A stretch of 64,000 nt of DNA from Pseudomonas sp. BN411. GTDB lineage: Bacteria; Pseudomonadota; Gammaproteobacteria; Pseudomonadales; Pseudomonadaceae. Shown here one piece after another: positions 28,559 to 40,222 of this stretch (position 1 is the stretch's first letter; the number at the start of each line of letters is the position of its first letter). The stretch is from assembly GCF_029871235.1 (NCBI RefSeq), contig NZ_SSOM01000055.1:62001-126000 (forward strand). Reading direction: 5' to 3'. The notes below the pieces were generated by a model that searched no databases, was not told the DNA's origin, and worked only from the letters and a program-made list of their open reading frames with translations. A program made the position numbers and the translations under genes.

Positions 28559-29446
28559 TTAGGCGTTCTTGACTTCCCAGCCGGTCAGCTCGGCCAGGGC
28601 CTTGCCGATGTCGGCCAGCGAACGCACGGTTTTCACACCAGCGTCCTGCAGGGCAGCGAACTTCTCGTCCGCGGTGCCCTTGCCACCGGAGATGATGGCG
28701 CCTGCGTGGCCCATGCGCTTGCCGGGCGGTGCAGTTACACCAGCGATGTAGGACACCACCGGTTTGGTCACGTTGGCCTTGATGAAGGCAGCAGCTTCTT
28801 CTTCAGCGGAACCGCCGATCTCGCCGATCATGACGATGGCTTCGGTCTGCGGGTCTTCCTGGAACAGCTTCAGGATGTCGATGAAGTTGGAGCCCGGGAT
28901 CGGGTCACCACCGATGCCCACGCAGGTGGACTGGCCGAAGCCGGCGTCGGTGGTCTGCTTCACGGCTTCATAGGTCAGGGTGCCGGAACGCGACACGATG
29001 CCTACTTTGCCCGGCAGGTGGATGTGACCCGGCATGATGCCGATCTTGCACTCGCCGGGAGTGATCACGCCCGGGCAGTTCGGGCCGATCAGGCGTACGC
29101 CCAGCTCGTCGCACTTGACCTTGGCTTCCAGCATGTCGATGGTCGGGATGCCTTCGGTGATGCAGACGATCAGCTTGATGCCGCCGAAGGCCGCTTCCAG
29201 GATCGAGTCCTTGCAGAACGGAGCCGGAACGTAGATCACCGAAGCTTCGGCGCCGGTGGCTTCAACGGCTTCCTTGACGGTGTTGAACACCGGCAGGCCC
29301 AGGTGGGTGGTGCCGCCCTTGCCGGGGGTCACGCCGCCAACCATCTTGGTGCCGTAGGCGATGGCTTGTTCGGAGTGGAAAGTACCCTGGCTACCGGTGA
29401 AACCCTGGCAGATGACTTTGGTGTCTTTGTTGATCAGGACGCTCAT
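28559..29446 (-). CDS. sucD: Succinyl-CoA synthetase (ADP/GDP-forming) alpha subunit
   Basis: 295 residues. CoA-binding N-terminal domain ([19 protein letters not shown]) and the phosphohistidine His247 in [14 protein letters not shown]. With SucC it makes ATP or GTP from succinyl-CoA, giving succinate and CoA. The ATG overlaps the sucC stop by one base (TAATG), so expression is coupled. Last gene of the TCA cluster before the terminator. Confidence 0.98.
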   Translation of the reverse strand: MSVLINKDTKVICQGFTGSQGTFHSEQAIAYGTKMVGGVTPGKGGTTHLGLPVFNTVKEAVEATGAEASVIYVPAPFCKDSILEAAFGGIKLIVCITEGIPTIDMLEAKVKCDELGVRLIGPNCPGVITPGECKIGIMPGHIHLPGKVGIVSRSGTLTYEAVKQTTDAGFGQSTCVGIGGDPIPGSNFIDILKLFQEDPQTEAIVMIGEIGGSAEEEAAAFIKANVTKPVVSYIAGVTAPPGKRMGHAGAIISGGKGTADEKFAALQDAGVKTVRSLADIGKALAELTGWEVKNA

Positions 29447-30612
29447 TACTTGCCCTCCGCGGCCTTGACGACTTGCTGTGCAGCGTCGGTCAGGCTGGTC
29501 GCCGCGATGATGTTCAGACCGCTCTCGGCCAGTACCTTGGCGCCGAGGTCAGCATTGTTGCCTTCCAGACGGACGACCACGGGGATCTTCACGCCAACTT
29601 CCTTCACCGCGCCGATGATGCCTTCGGCAATCATGTCGCAACGAACGATGCCGCCGAAGATGTTCACCAGTACGGCAGCGACGTTGCTGTCGGACAGGAT
29701 GATCTTGAACGCTTCGGTCACGCGCTCCTTGGTCGCACCACCGCCAACGTCGAGGAAGTTGGCCGGCTTGCCGCCGTGGAGGTTGACGATGTCCATGGTA
29801 CCCATGGCCAGACCGGCACCGTTGACCATGCAGCCAATGTTGCCTTCCAGGGCCACGTAGTTCAGTTCCCACTTCTGCGCATGGGCTTCACGAGCGTCGT
29901 CCTGGGACGGGTCGTGCATGGCGCGCAGCTTGGGCTGACGGTACATGGCGTTGCTGTCGATGTTGATCTTGGCGTCCAGGCAGTGCAGGTTGCCGTCAGC
30001 CTTGATAACCAGCGGGTTCACTTCCAGCAGAGCCAGGTCGTAGTCCTGGAACAGCTTGGCCAGGTTCACGAAGATGTGGGTGAACTGCTTGATCTGGTCA
30101 CCTTCCAGGCCCAGCTGGAATGCCAGTTCGCGGCCCTGGTAGGGCTGAGCGCCGACCAGCGGGTCGATGGTGGCCTTGAGGATCTTCTCGGGAGTTTCGT
30201 GAGCAACTTTCTCGATGTCCACGCCACCTTCGGTGGAAGCCATGAACACGATGCGGCGGCTGGAACGATCTACCACGGCGCCCAGGTACAGTTCCTTGGC
30301 GATGTCGGTGCAGGATTCAACCAGGATTTTGCTGACCGGCTGACCATTGGCGTCAGTCTGGTAAGTCACCAGGCGCTTGCCCAGCCAGTTGGCGGCGAAC
30401 GCCTTGGCGTCGTCCTTGCTCTTGACCAGCTTCACGCCGCCCGCTTTACCGCGGCCGCCAGCGTGGACCTGGGCTTTAACAACCCATTCGCTGCCACCGA
30501 TTTTTTCGCAGGCTTCTGCGGCTTCTTCCGGGGTGTCTACGGCAAAGCCCTTGGATACGGGCAGGCCGTATTCAGCGAACAGCTGCTTACCCTGATACTC
30601 GTGGAGATTCAT
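29446..30612 (-). CDS. sucC: Succinyl-CoA synthetase beta subunit
   Basis: 388 residues, full length. ATP-grasp N-terminal domain ([33 protein letters not shown]) and the CoA-ligase C-terminal domain ([17 protein letters not shown]). It supplies the nucleotide site and succinate site of the SucCD enzyme. 156 bases separate it from lpdA, and that spacer carries a hairpin. Confidence 0.98.
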   Translation of the reverse strand: MNLHEYQGKQLFAEYGLPVSKGFAVDTPEEAAEACEKIGGSEWVVKAQVHAGGRGKAGGVKLVKSKDDAKAFAANWLGKRLVTYQTDANGQPVSKILVESCTDIAKELYLGAVVDRSSRRIVFMASTEGGVDIEKVAHETPEKILKATIDPLVGAQPYQGRELAFQLGLEGDQIKQFTHIFVNLAKLFQDYDLALLEVNPLVIKADGNLHCLDAKINIDSNAMYRQPKLRAMHDPSQDDAREAHAQKWELNYVALEGNIGCMVNGAGLAMGTMDIVNLHGGKPANFLDVGGGATKERVTEAFKIILSDSNVAAVLVNIFGGIVRCDMIAEGIIGAVKEVGVKIPVVVRLEGNNADLGAKVLAESGLNIIAATSLTDAAQQVVKAAEGK

Positions 30613-30715
30613 GCTTGTCTACCGTCTTCGTTTAGGTATTGCGCATTCGGCGCTGCATTCGTGGTGCCGCGCCACCTGTGACTGCTGTTGAAGGCAGTCC
30701 GGCAGACCTTCCGCG

Positions 30716-30734
30716 GTGAGCCCCAGGGGCTCAC
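30716..30734 (-). other. Intercistronic hairpin between lpdA and sucC
   Basis: GTGAGCCCC-A-GGGGCTCAC is a perfect 9-base inverted repeat inside the 156-base spacer. There is no T-run, so it may stabilise or process the polycistronic mRNA. Confidence 0.5.
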
Positions 30735-30768
30735 AGCACGGGCAGTCCGCCGTGGTTCTTCTTTGCTC

Positions 30769-32208
<1,440 letters not shown>

Positions 32209-32233
32209 TCATTCCTTCTCGTATGAAACCGGA

Positions 32234-32254
32234 CGGCCCCTGTAAGGGGGGCCG
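32234..32254 (-). other. Intercistronic hairpin between sucB and lpdA
   Basis: CGGCCCC and GGGGCCG pair over 7 bases with a 7-base loop. It could partly terminate or protect mRNA, tuning E3 relative to E1/E2. Confidence 0.45.
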
Positions 32255-32274
32255 CCGTAAAGAGAGACTGCCGA

Positions 32275-33498
32275 TCAGATGTCCAGCAGCAGACGAGCCG
32301 GGTCTTCCAGCAGGTTCTTGATGGTCACCAGGAAGCTCACAGCTTCCTTGCCATCGATCAGGCGGTGGTCGTAGGACAGAGCCAGGTACATCATCGGGCG
32401 AATAACGACCTGACCGTTGATGGCCATCGGGCGCTGGATGATGTTGTGCATGCCGAGAATGGCGGCCTGCGGCGGGTTGACGATCGGGGTCGACATCATC
32501 GAGCCGAAGGTGCCGCCGTTGGTGATGGTGAAGGTGCCACCAGTCATCTCGTCGATGGACAGCTTGCCTTCACGGGCCTTCTTGCCGAAGGTCGCAATGC
32601 CGTTCTCGACTTCAGCCAGGCTCATCAGCTCAGCGTTGCGCAGAACCGGAACCACCAGACCACGGTCGCTGGATACGGCAACGCCGATGTCCTGGTAGCC
32701 GTGGTAGACGATGTCGTTGCCGTCGATGGAAGCATTGACAGCCGGGAAGCGCTTCAGCGCCTCGACGGAAGCCTTGACGAAGAAGGACATGAAGCCCAGG
32801 CGCACGCCGTTGTGGGTCTTCTCGAACAGGTCCTTGTACTTCGAACGCAGCGCCATGACTTCGGTCATGTCGACTTCGTTGAAGGTGGTCAGCATGGCCA
32901 TGGTGGACTGGGCTTCGACCAGACGCTCGGCAACTTTGGCACGCAGGCGGGTCATCGGTACGCGCTTCTCAACGCGTTCGCCAGCGGCGAAGACCGGAGC
33001 CTCGGCAGCCGGGGCAGCGGGCTTGGCGGCCGGAGCAGCCGGAGCGGATTTCTTCGCTTCGACGGCGGCAACCACGTCTTCCTTGGTCACGCGACCGCCC
33101 TTACCGGTGCCAGCGATGCTGTTCGGGTCGATGCCGTTCTCTTCGGCCAGCTTGCGGGCAGCCGGAGAGAGGATGGCGTCGTCGGCGCCCGCGGCGGCAG
33201 GAGCGGCGGCCTGGGCAGGAGCGGCAGCAGGGGCAGCGGCAGCAGGGGCAGCAGCCGCGGCACCAGCGTTCAGCTTGCCGAGCAGTTCGCCGCTGAGGAC
33301 GGTGTCACCCTCGTTCTTGACGATTTCAGCCAGGACGCCGTCGGCTTCCGCCAGGACTTCCATGACCACTTTGTCAGTTTCGATGTCGACGATCAGCTCG
33401 TCGCGCTTGACCGCATCGCCCGGCTTCTTGTGCCAGGTAGCCACGGTGCCATCGGCAACCGATTCCGGGAAAGTGGGGGCTTTGATCTCGATAGCCAT
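32275..33498 (-). CDS. sucB: 2-oxoglutarate dehydrogenase E2, dihydrolipoyl succinyltransferase
   Basis: 407 residues. A lipoyl domain with the modified lysine at Lys43 (ETDKVVMEV), an Ala/Pro-rich flexible linker at about 78-103, a peripheral-subunit-binding domain ([20 protein letters not shown]), and a catalytic domain with His378 and Asp382 (SYDHRLIDG). It transfers the succinyl group to CoA. It lies 44 bases after sucA. Confidence 0.97.
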   Translation of the reverse strand: MAIEIKAPTFPESVADGTVATWHKKPGDAVKRDELIVDIETDKVVMEVLAEADGVLAEIVKNEGDTVLSGELLGKLNAGAAAAAPAAAAPAAAPAQAAAPAAAGADDAILSPAARKLAEENGIDPNSIAGTGKGGRVTKEDVVAAVEAKKSAPAAPAAKPAAPAAEAPVFAAGERVEKRVPMTRLRAKVAERLVEAQSTMAMLTTFNEVDMTEVMALRSKYKDLFEKTHNGVRLGFMSFFVKASVEALKRFPAVNASIDGNDIVYHGYQDIGVAVSSDRGLVVPVLRNAELMSLAEVENGIATFGKKAREGKLSIDEMTGGTFTITNGGTFGSMMSTPIVNPPQAAILGMHNIIQRPMAINGQVVIRPMMYLALSYDHRLIDGKEAVSFLVTIKNLLEDPARLLLDI

Positions 33499-33542
33499 TG
33501 TTCAGGGTTCCTATCTAATTCGGTTTCTTCAGCGCGAAGGCG

Positions 33543-36374
33543 TTAAACAGTAAAGGCATCTTGCAGCAGTTTTTCCTGCTGCTCAGCGTGCATGGAGGCG
33601 TAGCCGCAAGCCGGAGCTGCAGAACCTTCACGACCGGCGTACTCGAGGAACAGGCCCTTCTTGTGGGCTGCCGCGACACGACGCATGTGGTGCTGGCTGC
33701 AGTACCAGGCGCCCTGGTTCATCGGCTCTTCCTGGCACCAGACGATGTGCTTGAGATTCTTGTACGGAGCCAGAATCTCTGCCAGGTCATCCTCGGGGAA
33801 CGGATACAGCTGCTCGATACGCACGATGGCGATATCTTCGCGGCCTTCGGCACGGCGCTTCTCCAGCAGGTCGTAGTACACCTTGCCGCTGCACAGGATC
33901 AGGCGGTCCACTTTCTTCGGATCGATTGCGTCGATCTCGTCGATGACGGTCTGGAAGGAGCCTTCGGCCAGGTCTTCCAGGGTCGAGATGGCCAGCTTGT
34001 GACGCAGCAGGGACTTCGGAGTCAGGGCCACCAGCGGCTTGCGCAGCGGGCGGATCACCTGGCGGCGCAGCATGTGGTAGACCTGGGCCGGAGTGGTCGG
34101 CACGCAGACCTGAATGTTGTGCTCGGCGCACAGCTGCAGGTAACGCTCCAGGCGCGCGGAGGAGTGCTCCGGACCCTGGCCTTCGTAGCCGTGGGGCAGC
34201 AGCATGGTCAGGCCGCACAGACGACCCCACTTGTGCTCACCGCTGGTAATGAACTGGTCGACCACGACCTGAGCACCGTTGGCGAAGTCACCGAACTGGG
34301 CTTCCCAGATCACCAGCGCGTTCGGCGTGGTGGTGGAGTAGCCGTATTCGAATGCCAGCACGGCCTCTTCCGACAGGTAGGAGTCGTACAGGTCGAACTT
34401 CGGCTGGTCAGCGAACAGGTGCTGCAGCGGCAGGTGGGTGCTGGCGTCCTTCTGGCTGTGCAGCGCCGCGTGGCGGTGCGAGAAGGTGCCGCGGCCCACG
34501 TCCTGGCCGGTGATACGTACCGGGTGGCCTTCGAACAGCAAGGTGGCGTAGGCCATGGTCTCGGCGTAGCCCCAGTTGATCGGCATCGCACCGGCGCCCA
34601 TCTTCTGGCGGTCTTCGAGGATCTTGGCGACCTGACGCTGAACCACGAAGCCTTCCGGGAATTCCAGCAGCTTGCTGGAGAGTTCCTGCAGGGTCTTCAG
34701 ATCGAAGCGGGTGTCGTGACGCGCGGTCCAGGCATGGCCCAGATACGGACGCCAATCAACGAAGAGCTCCTTGTTGGGCTCCTTGACCAGACTCTTCACC
34801 ACGTGCTGGCCGTTGTCCAGAGCGGTACGGTACTCGTCAACCTTGGCCTGGATGGCGGCGGTGTCGAGCACGCGGGACGAGCTCAGGGCGTCGGCATACA
34901 GCTCACGAGTGGTGCGCTGCTTGCTGATCTGCTGGTACATCAGCGGCTGGGTGCCGTTCGGCTCGTCGGCCTCGTTGTGACCGCGACGGCGGTAGCAGAC
35001 CAGGTCGATGACCACGTCACGCTTGAACTGCATGCGGTAATCGACGGCCAGCTGGGTAACGAACAGTACGGCTTCCGGATCGTCGCCGTTCACGTGCAGG
35101 ATCGGCGCCTGGATCATCTTGGCGACGTCGGTGCAGTACTCGGTGGAGCGCGAGTCTTCCGGACGGCTGGTGGTGAAACCAACCTGGTTGTTGATCACGA
35201 TGTGGATGGTGCCGCCCGTCTTGTAGCCACGGGTCTGCGACATCTGGAAGGTTTCCATGACCACGCCCTGGCCGGCGAATGCTGCGTCGCCGTGGAGGGA
35301 GATAGGCAGAACCTTGTCACCGGTCTTGTCCTGGCGACGATCCTGACGGGCGCGTACGGAACCCTCGACCACCGGGGAAACGATTTCCAGGTGAGACGGG
35401 TTGAACGCCAGGGCTAGGTGAACTTCGCCGCCCGGAGTCATGACGTTGGAGGAGAAGCCCTGGTGGTACTTCACGTCACCGGAGGACAGGCCCTCGGTCT
35501 TCTTGCCTTCGAACTCGTCGAACAGGTCGCGCGGGTTCTTGCCGAAGGTGTTGACCAGGACGTTCAGACGGCCACGGTGGGCCATGCCGATGACGATTTC
35601 CTTCAGGCCGTAGGAGCCGGAGCGCTGGATGATTTCGTCCAGCAGTGGAATCAGGCTCTCGCCGCCTTCAAGGCCGAAACGCTTGGTGCCCGGGTATTTG
35701 GTGCCCAGGTACTTTTCCAGGCCCTCGGCAGCGGTCAGGCGCTCCAGCAGGTGGCTCTGGACTTCCGGCGAGAACGCAGGACGGCCGCGCACGCTTTCCA
35801 GACGCTGCTGGAACCACTTGCGCTGCTCGGAATCGACGATGTGGGTGAACTCGGCACCGATGGTGCGGCAATACGTCTCGTTGAGGGTCTGCTGAATCTC
35901 ACGCAGAGTAGCCTCTTCTTTGCCGATGTAGAGCTCACCAGTGCGGAAGGTGGTATCGAGGTCGGCGTCAGTCAGCCCGTAGTGGCGGATCGACAGGTCA
36001 GCCGGAGCCGGACGCTGCCACAGACCAAGCGGATCGAGCTTGGAAGCCTGGTGGCCGCGCATGCGGAATGCCTGGATCAGGCGCAGGACTTCAACCTGCT
36101 TCTTCTCGTGCTCAGAACTCACTGCACCAGCGGACACCGGCTGGGCGCGGCGCTGATTCTTGGCGAGCAGGACGAAATGATCCCGGATGGTGGAGTGCGA
36201 AACGTCGGTGGCAAGATTGCCGTCGGTCGGCAGCTTCTGGAAGTAGGTGCGCCACTCTTCGGGCACAGCGTTGGGATCGTGCAGGTAGAGCTCATAGAGC
36301 TCTTCCACATATGCAGCGTTACCACCGGATAGGTGGGCACTGTTCCACATGCGCTGCATTTCGCTTTCTTGCAT
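33543..36374 (-). CDS. sucA: 2-oxoglutarate dehydrogenase E1
   Basis: 943 residues, normal length. ThDP-binding regions include VIGMAHRGRLNVLVNTFGK and the pyrimidine-domain stretch ending TYSHRHAALHSQ-like in GRGTFSHRHAALHSQ. It decarboxylates 2-oxoglutarate and passes the succinyl group to SucB lipoate. It starts a subcluster 245 bases after sdhB. Whether it has its own promoter or is read from sdh is not settled by the sequence. Confidence 0.97.
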   Translation of the reverse strand: MQESEMQRMWNSAHLSGGNAAYVEELYELYLHDPNAVPEEWRTYFQKLPTDGNLATDVSHSTIRDHFVLLAKNQRRAQPVSAGAVSSEHEKKQVEVLRLIQAFRMRGHQASKLDPLGLWQRPAPADLSIRHYGLTDADLDTTFRTGELYIGKEEATLREIQQTLNETYCRTIGAEFTHIVDSEQRKWFQQRLESVRGRPAFSPEVQSHLLERLTAAEGLEKYLGTKYPGTKRFGLEGGESLIPLLDEIIQRSGSYGLKEIVIGMAHRGRLNVLVNTFGKNPRDLFDEFEGKKTEGLSSGDVKYHQGFSSNVMTPGGEVHLALAFNPSHLEIVSPVVEGSVRARQDRRQDKTGDKVLPISLHGDAAFAGQGVVMETFQMSQTRGYKTGGTIHIVINNQVGFTTSRPEDSRSTEYCTDVAKMIQAPILHVNGDDPEAVLFVTQLAVDYRMQFKRDVVIDLVCYRRRGHNEADEPNGTQPLMYQQISKQRTTRELYADALSSSRVLDTAAIQAKVDEYRTALDNGQHVVKSLVKEPNKELFVDWRPYLGHAWTARHDTRFDLKTLQELSSKLLEFPEGFVVQRQVAKILEDRQKMGAGAMPINWGYAETMAYATLLFEGHPVRITGQDVGRGTFSHRHAALHSQKDASTHLPLQHLFADQPKFDLYDSYLSEEAVLAFEYGYSTTTPNALVIWEAQFGDFANGAQVVVDQFITSGEHKWGRLCGLTMLLPHGYEGQGPEHSSARLERYLQLCAEHNIQVCVPTTPAQVYHMLRRQVIRPLRKPLVALTPKSLLRHKLAISTLEDLAEGSFQTVIDEIDAIDPKKVDRLILCSGKVYYDLLEKRRAEGREDIAIVRIEQLYPFPEDDLAEILAPYKNLKHIVWCQEEPMNQGAWYCSQHHMRRVAAAHKKGLFLEYAGREGSAAPACGYASMHAEQQEKLLQDAFTV

Positions 36375-36619
36375 GCTTTGTCACCCTCGATAAGGGGACA
36401 CCATCGGCATGGACACCGCTAGGGCTAAGAAGTCCTGGCACAGCGACTTCGGTAAAGCCACCAAGGATCCCGCTGATAGTCCGGGCACCAGCCCGGTTGC
36501 CCCTGCTGGTCATCTATATATTTTTCAAATAAGGAACACGGCTTTGTGAGCTGCGTTCCTGGTTTTACTGCGGTACCGACCAGGCCGATACCGCAGGTGT
36601 TACGCGTACAGCAATCGAA
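36375..36619 (-). other. sdhB-sucA spacer with hairpins and an AT-rich patch
   Basis: 245 bases. Two hairpins: CTGCGGTA/TACCGCAG at 36568-36596, just after sdhB, and CCGGGC/GCCCGG at 36481-36496. Between them lies an AT-rich patch (36515-36532) containing TATATA on the minus strand. The layout suggests partial termination after sdhB and a sucA promoter, but no good -35 was found. Confidence 0.45.
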
Positions 36620-37336
36620 TCAGGTACCGCTTTGCAGCAGCATGCTACGTACGTGACCGATTGCCTTGGTCGGGTTCAGACCCTTCGGGCAAACGTTCAC
36701 GCAGTTCATGATGCCGCGGCAACGGAACACGCTGAACGGGTCGTCCAGCGCAGCCAGTCGCTCTTCGGTCTTGTTGTCGCGGCTATCGGCCAGGAAGCGA
36801 TAGGCCTGCAGCAGCGCAGCGGGACCGAGGAACTTGTCCGGGTTCCACCAGAAGGACGGGCAGGAGGTCGAGCAGCAAGCGCAGAGGATGCACTCGTACA
36901 GACCGTCGAGCTTCTCGCGCTCTTCCGGGGATTGCAGACGCTCGATGGCCGGAGCCGGAGTATCGTTCTGCAGGAAGGGCTTCACCTTCTCGTACTGCTT
37001 GTAGAAGATGCTCATATCGACGACCAGGTCACGGATGACCGGCAGGCCCGGCAGCGGGCGGATCACCAGCTTGCCGCCCTTCAGGCCAGCGGCGGACAGC
37101 GGAGTGATGCACGCCAGGCCGTTCTTGCCGTTGATGTTCATGCCGTCGGAACCGCAGACGCCTTCACGGCAGGAGCGACGGTAGGAGAAACCTTCGTCCT
37201 GCTCCTTGATCAGGGCCAGCACGTCGAGGACCATCACGTCCTTGCCGTCGGTGTCGATCTGGAAGTCCTGCATGGTCGGAGCGCTGTCGCTCTCCGGGTT
37301 GTAGCGATAGACGCTGACAGTAAGAGTCTTGGACAT
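36620..37336 (-). CDS. sdhB: Succinate dehydrogenase iron-sulfur subunit
   Basis: 238 residues. All three cluster motifs are present: 2Fe-2S (CREGVCGSDG...NGLAC), 4Fe-4S (CILCACCSTSCP) and 3Fe-4S (CRGIMNCVNVCPKGLNP). It passes electrons from SdhA to ubiquinone. The ATG giving MSKTLTVSVYRY is preferred over an upstream in-frame GTG because AAGGG is correctly spaced for it. 11 bases after sdhA. Confidence 0.96.
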   Translation of the reverse strand: MSKTLTVSVYRYNPESDSAPTMQDFQIDTDGKDVMVLDVLALIKEQDEGFSYRRSCREGVCGSDGMNINGKNGLACITPLSAAGLKGGKLVIRPLPGLPVIRDLVVDMSIFYKQYEKVKPFLQNDTPAPAIERLQSPEEREKLDGLYECILCACCSTSCPSFWWNPDKFLGPAALLQAYRFLADSRDNKTEERLAALDDPFSVFRCRGIMNCVNVCPKGLNPTKAIGHVRSMLLQSGT

Positions 37337-37347
37337 ATCGGCCACCC

Positions 37348-39120
37348 TTAATAAGTACGTATTTTGGGTTCGAACGCCGGAACGGTCTTCGGCGCGAAGT
37401 TGACGGCGCGCTTGGTAACGCGCTTCTCACCCGGGAAGTACAGGGTGTGGCACAGCCAGTTCTCGTCGTCGCGGTCTTCGAAGTCTTCGCGGGCGTGAGC
37501 ACCACGGGACTCTTTGCGCACTTCGGCGGCGATGGCGGTGGCTTCAGCGACTTCCAGCAGGTTCTGCAGCTCCAGCGCTTCGATACGCGCGGTGTTGAAG
37601 GCCTGGGACTTGTCGTTGATCTTGACGCTGCCGATACGCTCACGCAGCTCGGCAAGTTGGGCGATACCCTTCTGCATGTATTCGCCGGTACGGAATACAC
37701 CGAAGTAGTTCTGCATGCAGCTTTGCAGCTCGCGCTTCAGCGGGGCAACTTCTTCGCCGCTGGTGCGCTCGTTGACACCGGACAGTCGCTTGAGGGACAG
37801 CTCGAGGTCGGTCTCGCTGGCGCCGCGCGCCTCGATACCTTCCTTGAGCGCCTTCTCCAGGTGCAGACCGGCAGCACGGCCGAATACCACCAGGTCGAGC
37901 AGCGAGTTGCCGCCCAGGCGGTTGGCACCGTGAACCGATACGCAAGCCACTTCGCCCACGGCGAACAGGCCTTCGACGATGGTGTCGTTGCCGTTGGCGT
38001 CCTGGGTGATGGCCTGGCCATGAATGTTGGTGGCAACGCCGCCCATCATGTAGTGGCAGGTCGGGATAACCGGGATCGGAGCAACGACCGGATCGACGTG
38101 CGCGAAGGTCTTGGACAGTTCGCAGATGCCGGGCAGGCGGCTGTGCAGGACTTCCTCGCCGAGGTGGTCGAGCTTCAGCAGTACGTGGTCCTTGTTCGGG
38201 CCCACGCCGTTGCCGGCGATCACTTCTTTCACCATGGAACGGGCAACCACGTCGCGGCCGGCCAGGTCCTTGGCGTTCGGAGCGTAACGCTCCATGAAGC
38301 GCTCGCCATGGGCGTTGATCAGGTAACCACCTTCACCACGGCAGCCTTCGGTGACCAGTACACCAGCGCCGGCGATGCCGGTCGGGTGGAACTGCCACAT
38401 TTCGATGTCCTGGACCGGTACACCAGCACGCAGGGCCATGCCCACGCCGTCGCCAGTGTTGATCAGGGCGTTGGTGGTGGAGGCGTAGATACGGCCAGCA
38501 CCGCCGGTGGCCAGAACCACGGCCTTGGAACGGATGTAGACGGTTTCGCCAGTCTCGATGCAGATGGCGATGATGCCGACCACGGCGCCGTCCTGGTTCT
38601 TCACCAGGTCAACGGCATACCACTCGTTGAGGAACGAGGTGCCGCTCTTCAGGTTGGCCTGGTACAGGGTGTGCAGCAGCGCGTGACCGGTACGGTCGGC
38701 AGCGGCGCAGGTACGGGCAGCCTGGCCACCCTTGCCGAAGTCCTTGGACTGACCACCGAACGGACGCTGGTAGATGCGGCCCTGCTCGGTACGGGAGAAC
38801 GGCAGGCCCATGTGTTCCAGTTCGAACACGGCTTCCGGACCTACGGAGCACATGTATTCGATGGCGTCCTGGTCACCGATGTAGTCGGAGCCCTTGACGG
38901 TGTCGTACATGTGCCAGCGCCAATCGTCGTTCGGGTCGGCCGAAGCGATGGCACAGGTGATGCCGCCCTGGGCGGATACGGTGTGGGAGCGGGTCGGGAA
39001 GACCTTGGTCACCACAGCGGTCTTGTGGCCACCTTGGGCCAGTTGCAGCGCAGCGCGCATGCCGGCGCCGCCGCCACCTACGATGATGGCGTCGAAGGAA
39101 AGAGTACGAATGCTAGACAT
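37348..39120 (-). CDS. sdhA: Succinate dehydrogenase flavoprotein subunit
   Basis: 590 residues. FAD-binding [15 protein letters not shown], the FAD-linking histidine in [12 protein letters not shown], and the active-site region [15 protein letters not shown]. It oxidises succinate to fumarate. Starts 3 bases after the sdhD stop; operon order sdhCDAB as usual. Confidence 0.98.
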   Translation of the reverse strand: MSSIRTLSFDAIIVGGGGAGMRAALQLAQGGHKTAVVTKVFPTRSHTVSAQGGITCAIASADPNDDWRWHMYDTVKGSDYIGDQDAIEYMCSVGPEAVFELEHMGLPFSRTEQGRIYQRPFGGQSKDFGKGGQAARTCAAADRTGHALLHTLYQANLKSGTSFLNEWYAVDLVKNQDGAVVGIIAICIETGETVYIRSKAVVLATGGAGRIYASTTNALINTGDGVGMALRAGVPVQDIEMWQFHPTGIAGAGVLVTEGCRGEGGYLINAHGERFMERYAPNAKDLAGRDVVARSMVKEVIAGNGVGPNKDHVLLKLDHLGEEVLHSRLPGICELSKTFAHVDPVVAPIPVIPTCHYMMGGVATNIHGQAITQDANGNDTIVEGLFAVGEVACVSVHGANRLGGNSLLDLVVFGRAAGLHLEKALKEGIEARGASETDLELSLKRLSGVNERTSGEEVAPLKRELQSCMQNYFGVFRTGEYMQKGIAQLAELRERIGSVKINDKSQAFNTARIEALELQNLLEVAEATAIAAEVRKESRGAHAREDFEDRDDENWLCHTLYFPGEKRVTKRAVNFAPKTVPAFEPKIRTY

Positions 39121-39123
39121 GGA

Positions 39124-39492
39124 TCACACACCCCAGAGAATCTGCACGCCCCAGACGAAGAACGCGAACATTGCCATGCCGCATACCGCCTGGAACAGGA
39201 AACGCACGACAGTCGCCGCCTTGCCCAGCGCCATGGGCGTCAGGTAGTCGGTGGAGATAGTCCACATGCCGACCCAGGCATGGACGCTCAGGGCGACCAG
39301 GGCCAGCAGGCTGAAGATGCGCATCGCGGTGTGGGAGAACAGACCGTGCCAGTCGGCAAAGGTCAGACCCGGATTGAACAGCAGGTAGCCCAGCAGGAAG
39401 AGGAAATAAGCCGCGAGAACGACCGCAGAAACGCGCTGGGCCATCCAGTCATAAAGGCCCGAACGCGAGAAGTTCGTGACGTTGGTTACCAT
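39124..39492 (-). CDS. sdhD: Succinate dehydrogenase membrane anchor subunit
   Basis: 122 residues with three transmembrane helices. The haem-ligand type histidine is in ALSVHAWVGMWTISTDYL, and RSGLYDWMAQRVSAVVLA is the conserved opening. It anchors SdhAB and helps form the quinone site. The ATG overlaps the sdhC 3' end by 7 bases; the longer in-frame sequence upstream is inside sdhC and was rejected. Confidence 0.95.
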   Translation of the reverse strand: MVTNVTNFSRSGLYDWMAQRVSAVVLAAYFLFLLGYLLFNPGLTFADWHGLFSHTAMRIFSLLALVALSVHAWVGMWTISTDYLTPMALGKAATVVRFLFQAVCGMAMFAFFVWGVQILWGV

Positions 39493-39860
39493 ACCCACAC
39501 CCCCAGCAGCACGATCAGCACCGCAGAAACTACGATGACGATTTTCGAGCCCAGCGCACCGCCCTCGAGCGTTTCGCCGACGCCCGCATCCATTACCAGG
39601 TGGCGCACACCGGCGACCAGGTGGTAAAGCAGCGCGGACAGGAGGCCCCAAATCACCAGCTTGGCCAGCGGACTGGTCAGGCACGCTTTTACCTGCTCGA
39701 AGCCTTCCTCGGAGCTCAGCGACTTGTCGAGTGCGAACAGCAGCACGGCAATGCCGAAGAAGAGGATGACGCCGGAGATACGATGCAGGATGGACGTGTA
39801 AGCAGTGATGGGGAGTTTGATGGTCCTGAGATCTAGGTTTACAGGTCGTTGGCTATTCAC
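39486..39860 (-). CDS. sdhC: Succinate dehydrogenase cytochrome b556 subunit
   Basis: 124 residues from a GTG. Three transmembrane helices; conserved RPVNLDLRTIKLPITAYTSI, then SILHRISGV and HLVAGVRHLVMD, which holds the haem-ligand histidine. This start has no good ribosome-binding site. The recalled Pseudomonas start (MKKAVNSQRP) would need the upstream GTG, but the eight-A tract between them puts that GTG out of frame (see findings). The first few residues are therefore uncertain; the rest of the gene is intact. Confidence 0.92.
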   Translation of the reverse strand: MNSQRPVNLDLRTIKLPITAYTSILHRISGVILFFGIAVLLFALDKSLSSEEGFEQVKACLTSPLAKLVIWGLLSALLYHLVAGVRHLVMDAGVGETLEGGALGSKIVIVVSAVLIVLLGVWVW

Positions 39861-39881
39861 GGCTTTTTTTTCACACTGAGG

Positions 39882-39886
39882 CCCCT
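39882..39886 (-). promoter_or_regulatory. Ribosome-binding site aimed at an out-of-frame GTG before sdhC
   Basis: AGGGG on the minus strand lies 7 bases before a GTG at 39874-39872. That GTG reads GTG AAA AAA AAG CCG TGA and its stop overlaps the annotated sdhC GTG. It decides either that translation is coupled or that the A-tract has the wrong length. Confidence 0.6.
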
Positions 39887-39992
39887 AACAAACAGGGCAA
39901 GTTGTCGGGAAGTGCACTGATCAGGTACCCCTCACCAAAGGGAGTGCCGACCTCCAGAATATGGGCCCAAGGCCCCTGGCGATCGGGCGCTG

Positions 39993-40021
39993 AGTATAGA
40001 CAGTTAGCTGACTAATGACAA
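39993..40021 (-). promoter_or_regulatory. Sigma-70 promoter of sdhCDAB
   Basis: On the minus strand, TTGTCA (40021-40016), a 17-base spacer and TATACT (39998-39993). This is a strong match at ideal spacing and leaves a leader of about 125 bases before sdhC. Confidence 0.82.
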
Positions 40022-40136
40022 TGCAAACGCCTGCCCCCAAAAGCGGATTGCGCTGCCCATATAAAAGGCGTAAATAGCCCCTCTTTTTTTGCCTAAAAAC
40101 CCACGCAAACCCCACTGCCACATGGGTTTCTTCAAA
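40022..40136. other. Spacer between divergent sdh and gltA promoters
   Basis: The sdhC-gltA gap (39861-40222) has no gene. Apart from the two promoters, this part has A/T-rich runs (ATATAAAAGG, CTTTTTTTGCC) but no operator could be named. Confidence 0.5.
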
Positions 40137-40164
40137 TTGACATTCGAATTTATAGCTCTATAGT
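40137..40164 (+). promoter_or_regulatory. Sigma-70 promoter of gltA
   Basis: TTGACA (40137-40142), a perfect -35, a 16-base spacer and TATAGT (40159-40164). The predicted transcript starts about 50 bases before the gltA ATG. Confidence 0.85.
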
Positions 40165-40222
40165 GTCCCGGGCCCTGCGTGGGGGGCTGTCTGATGATTT
40201 CAAGCATAACTAGGAGGCCGCT

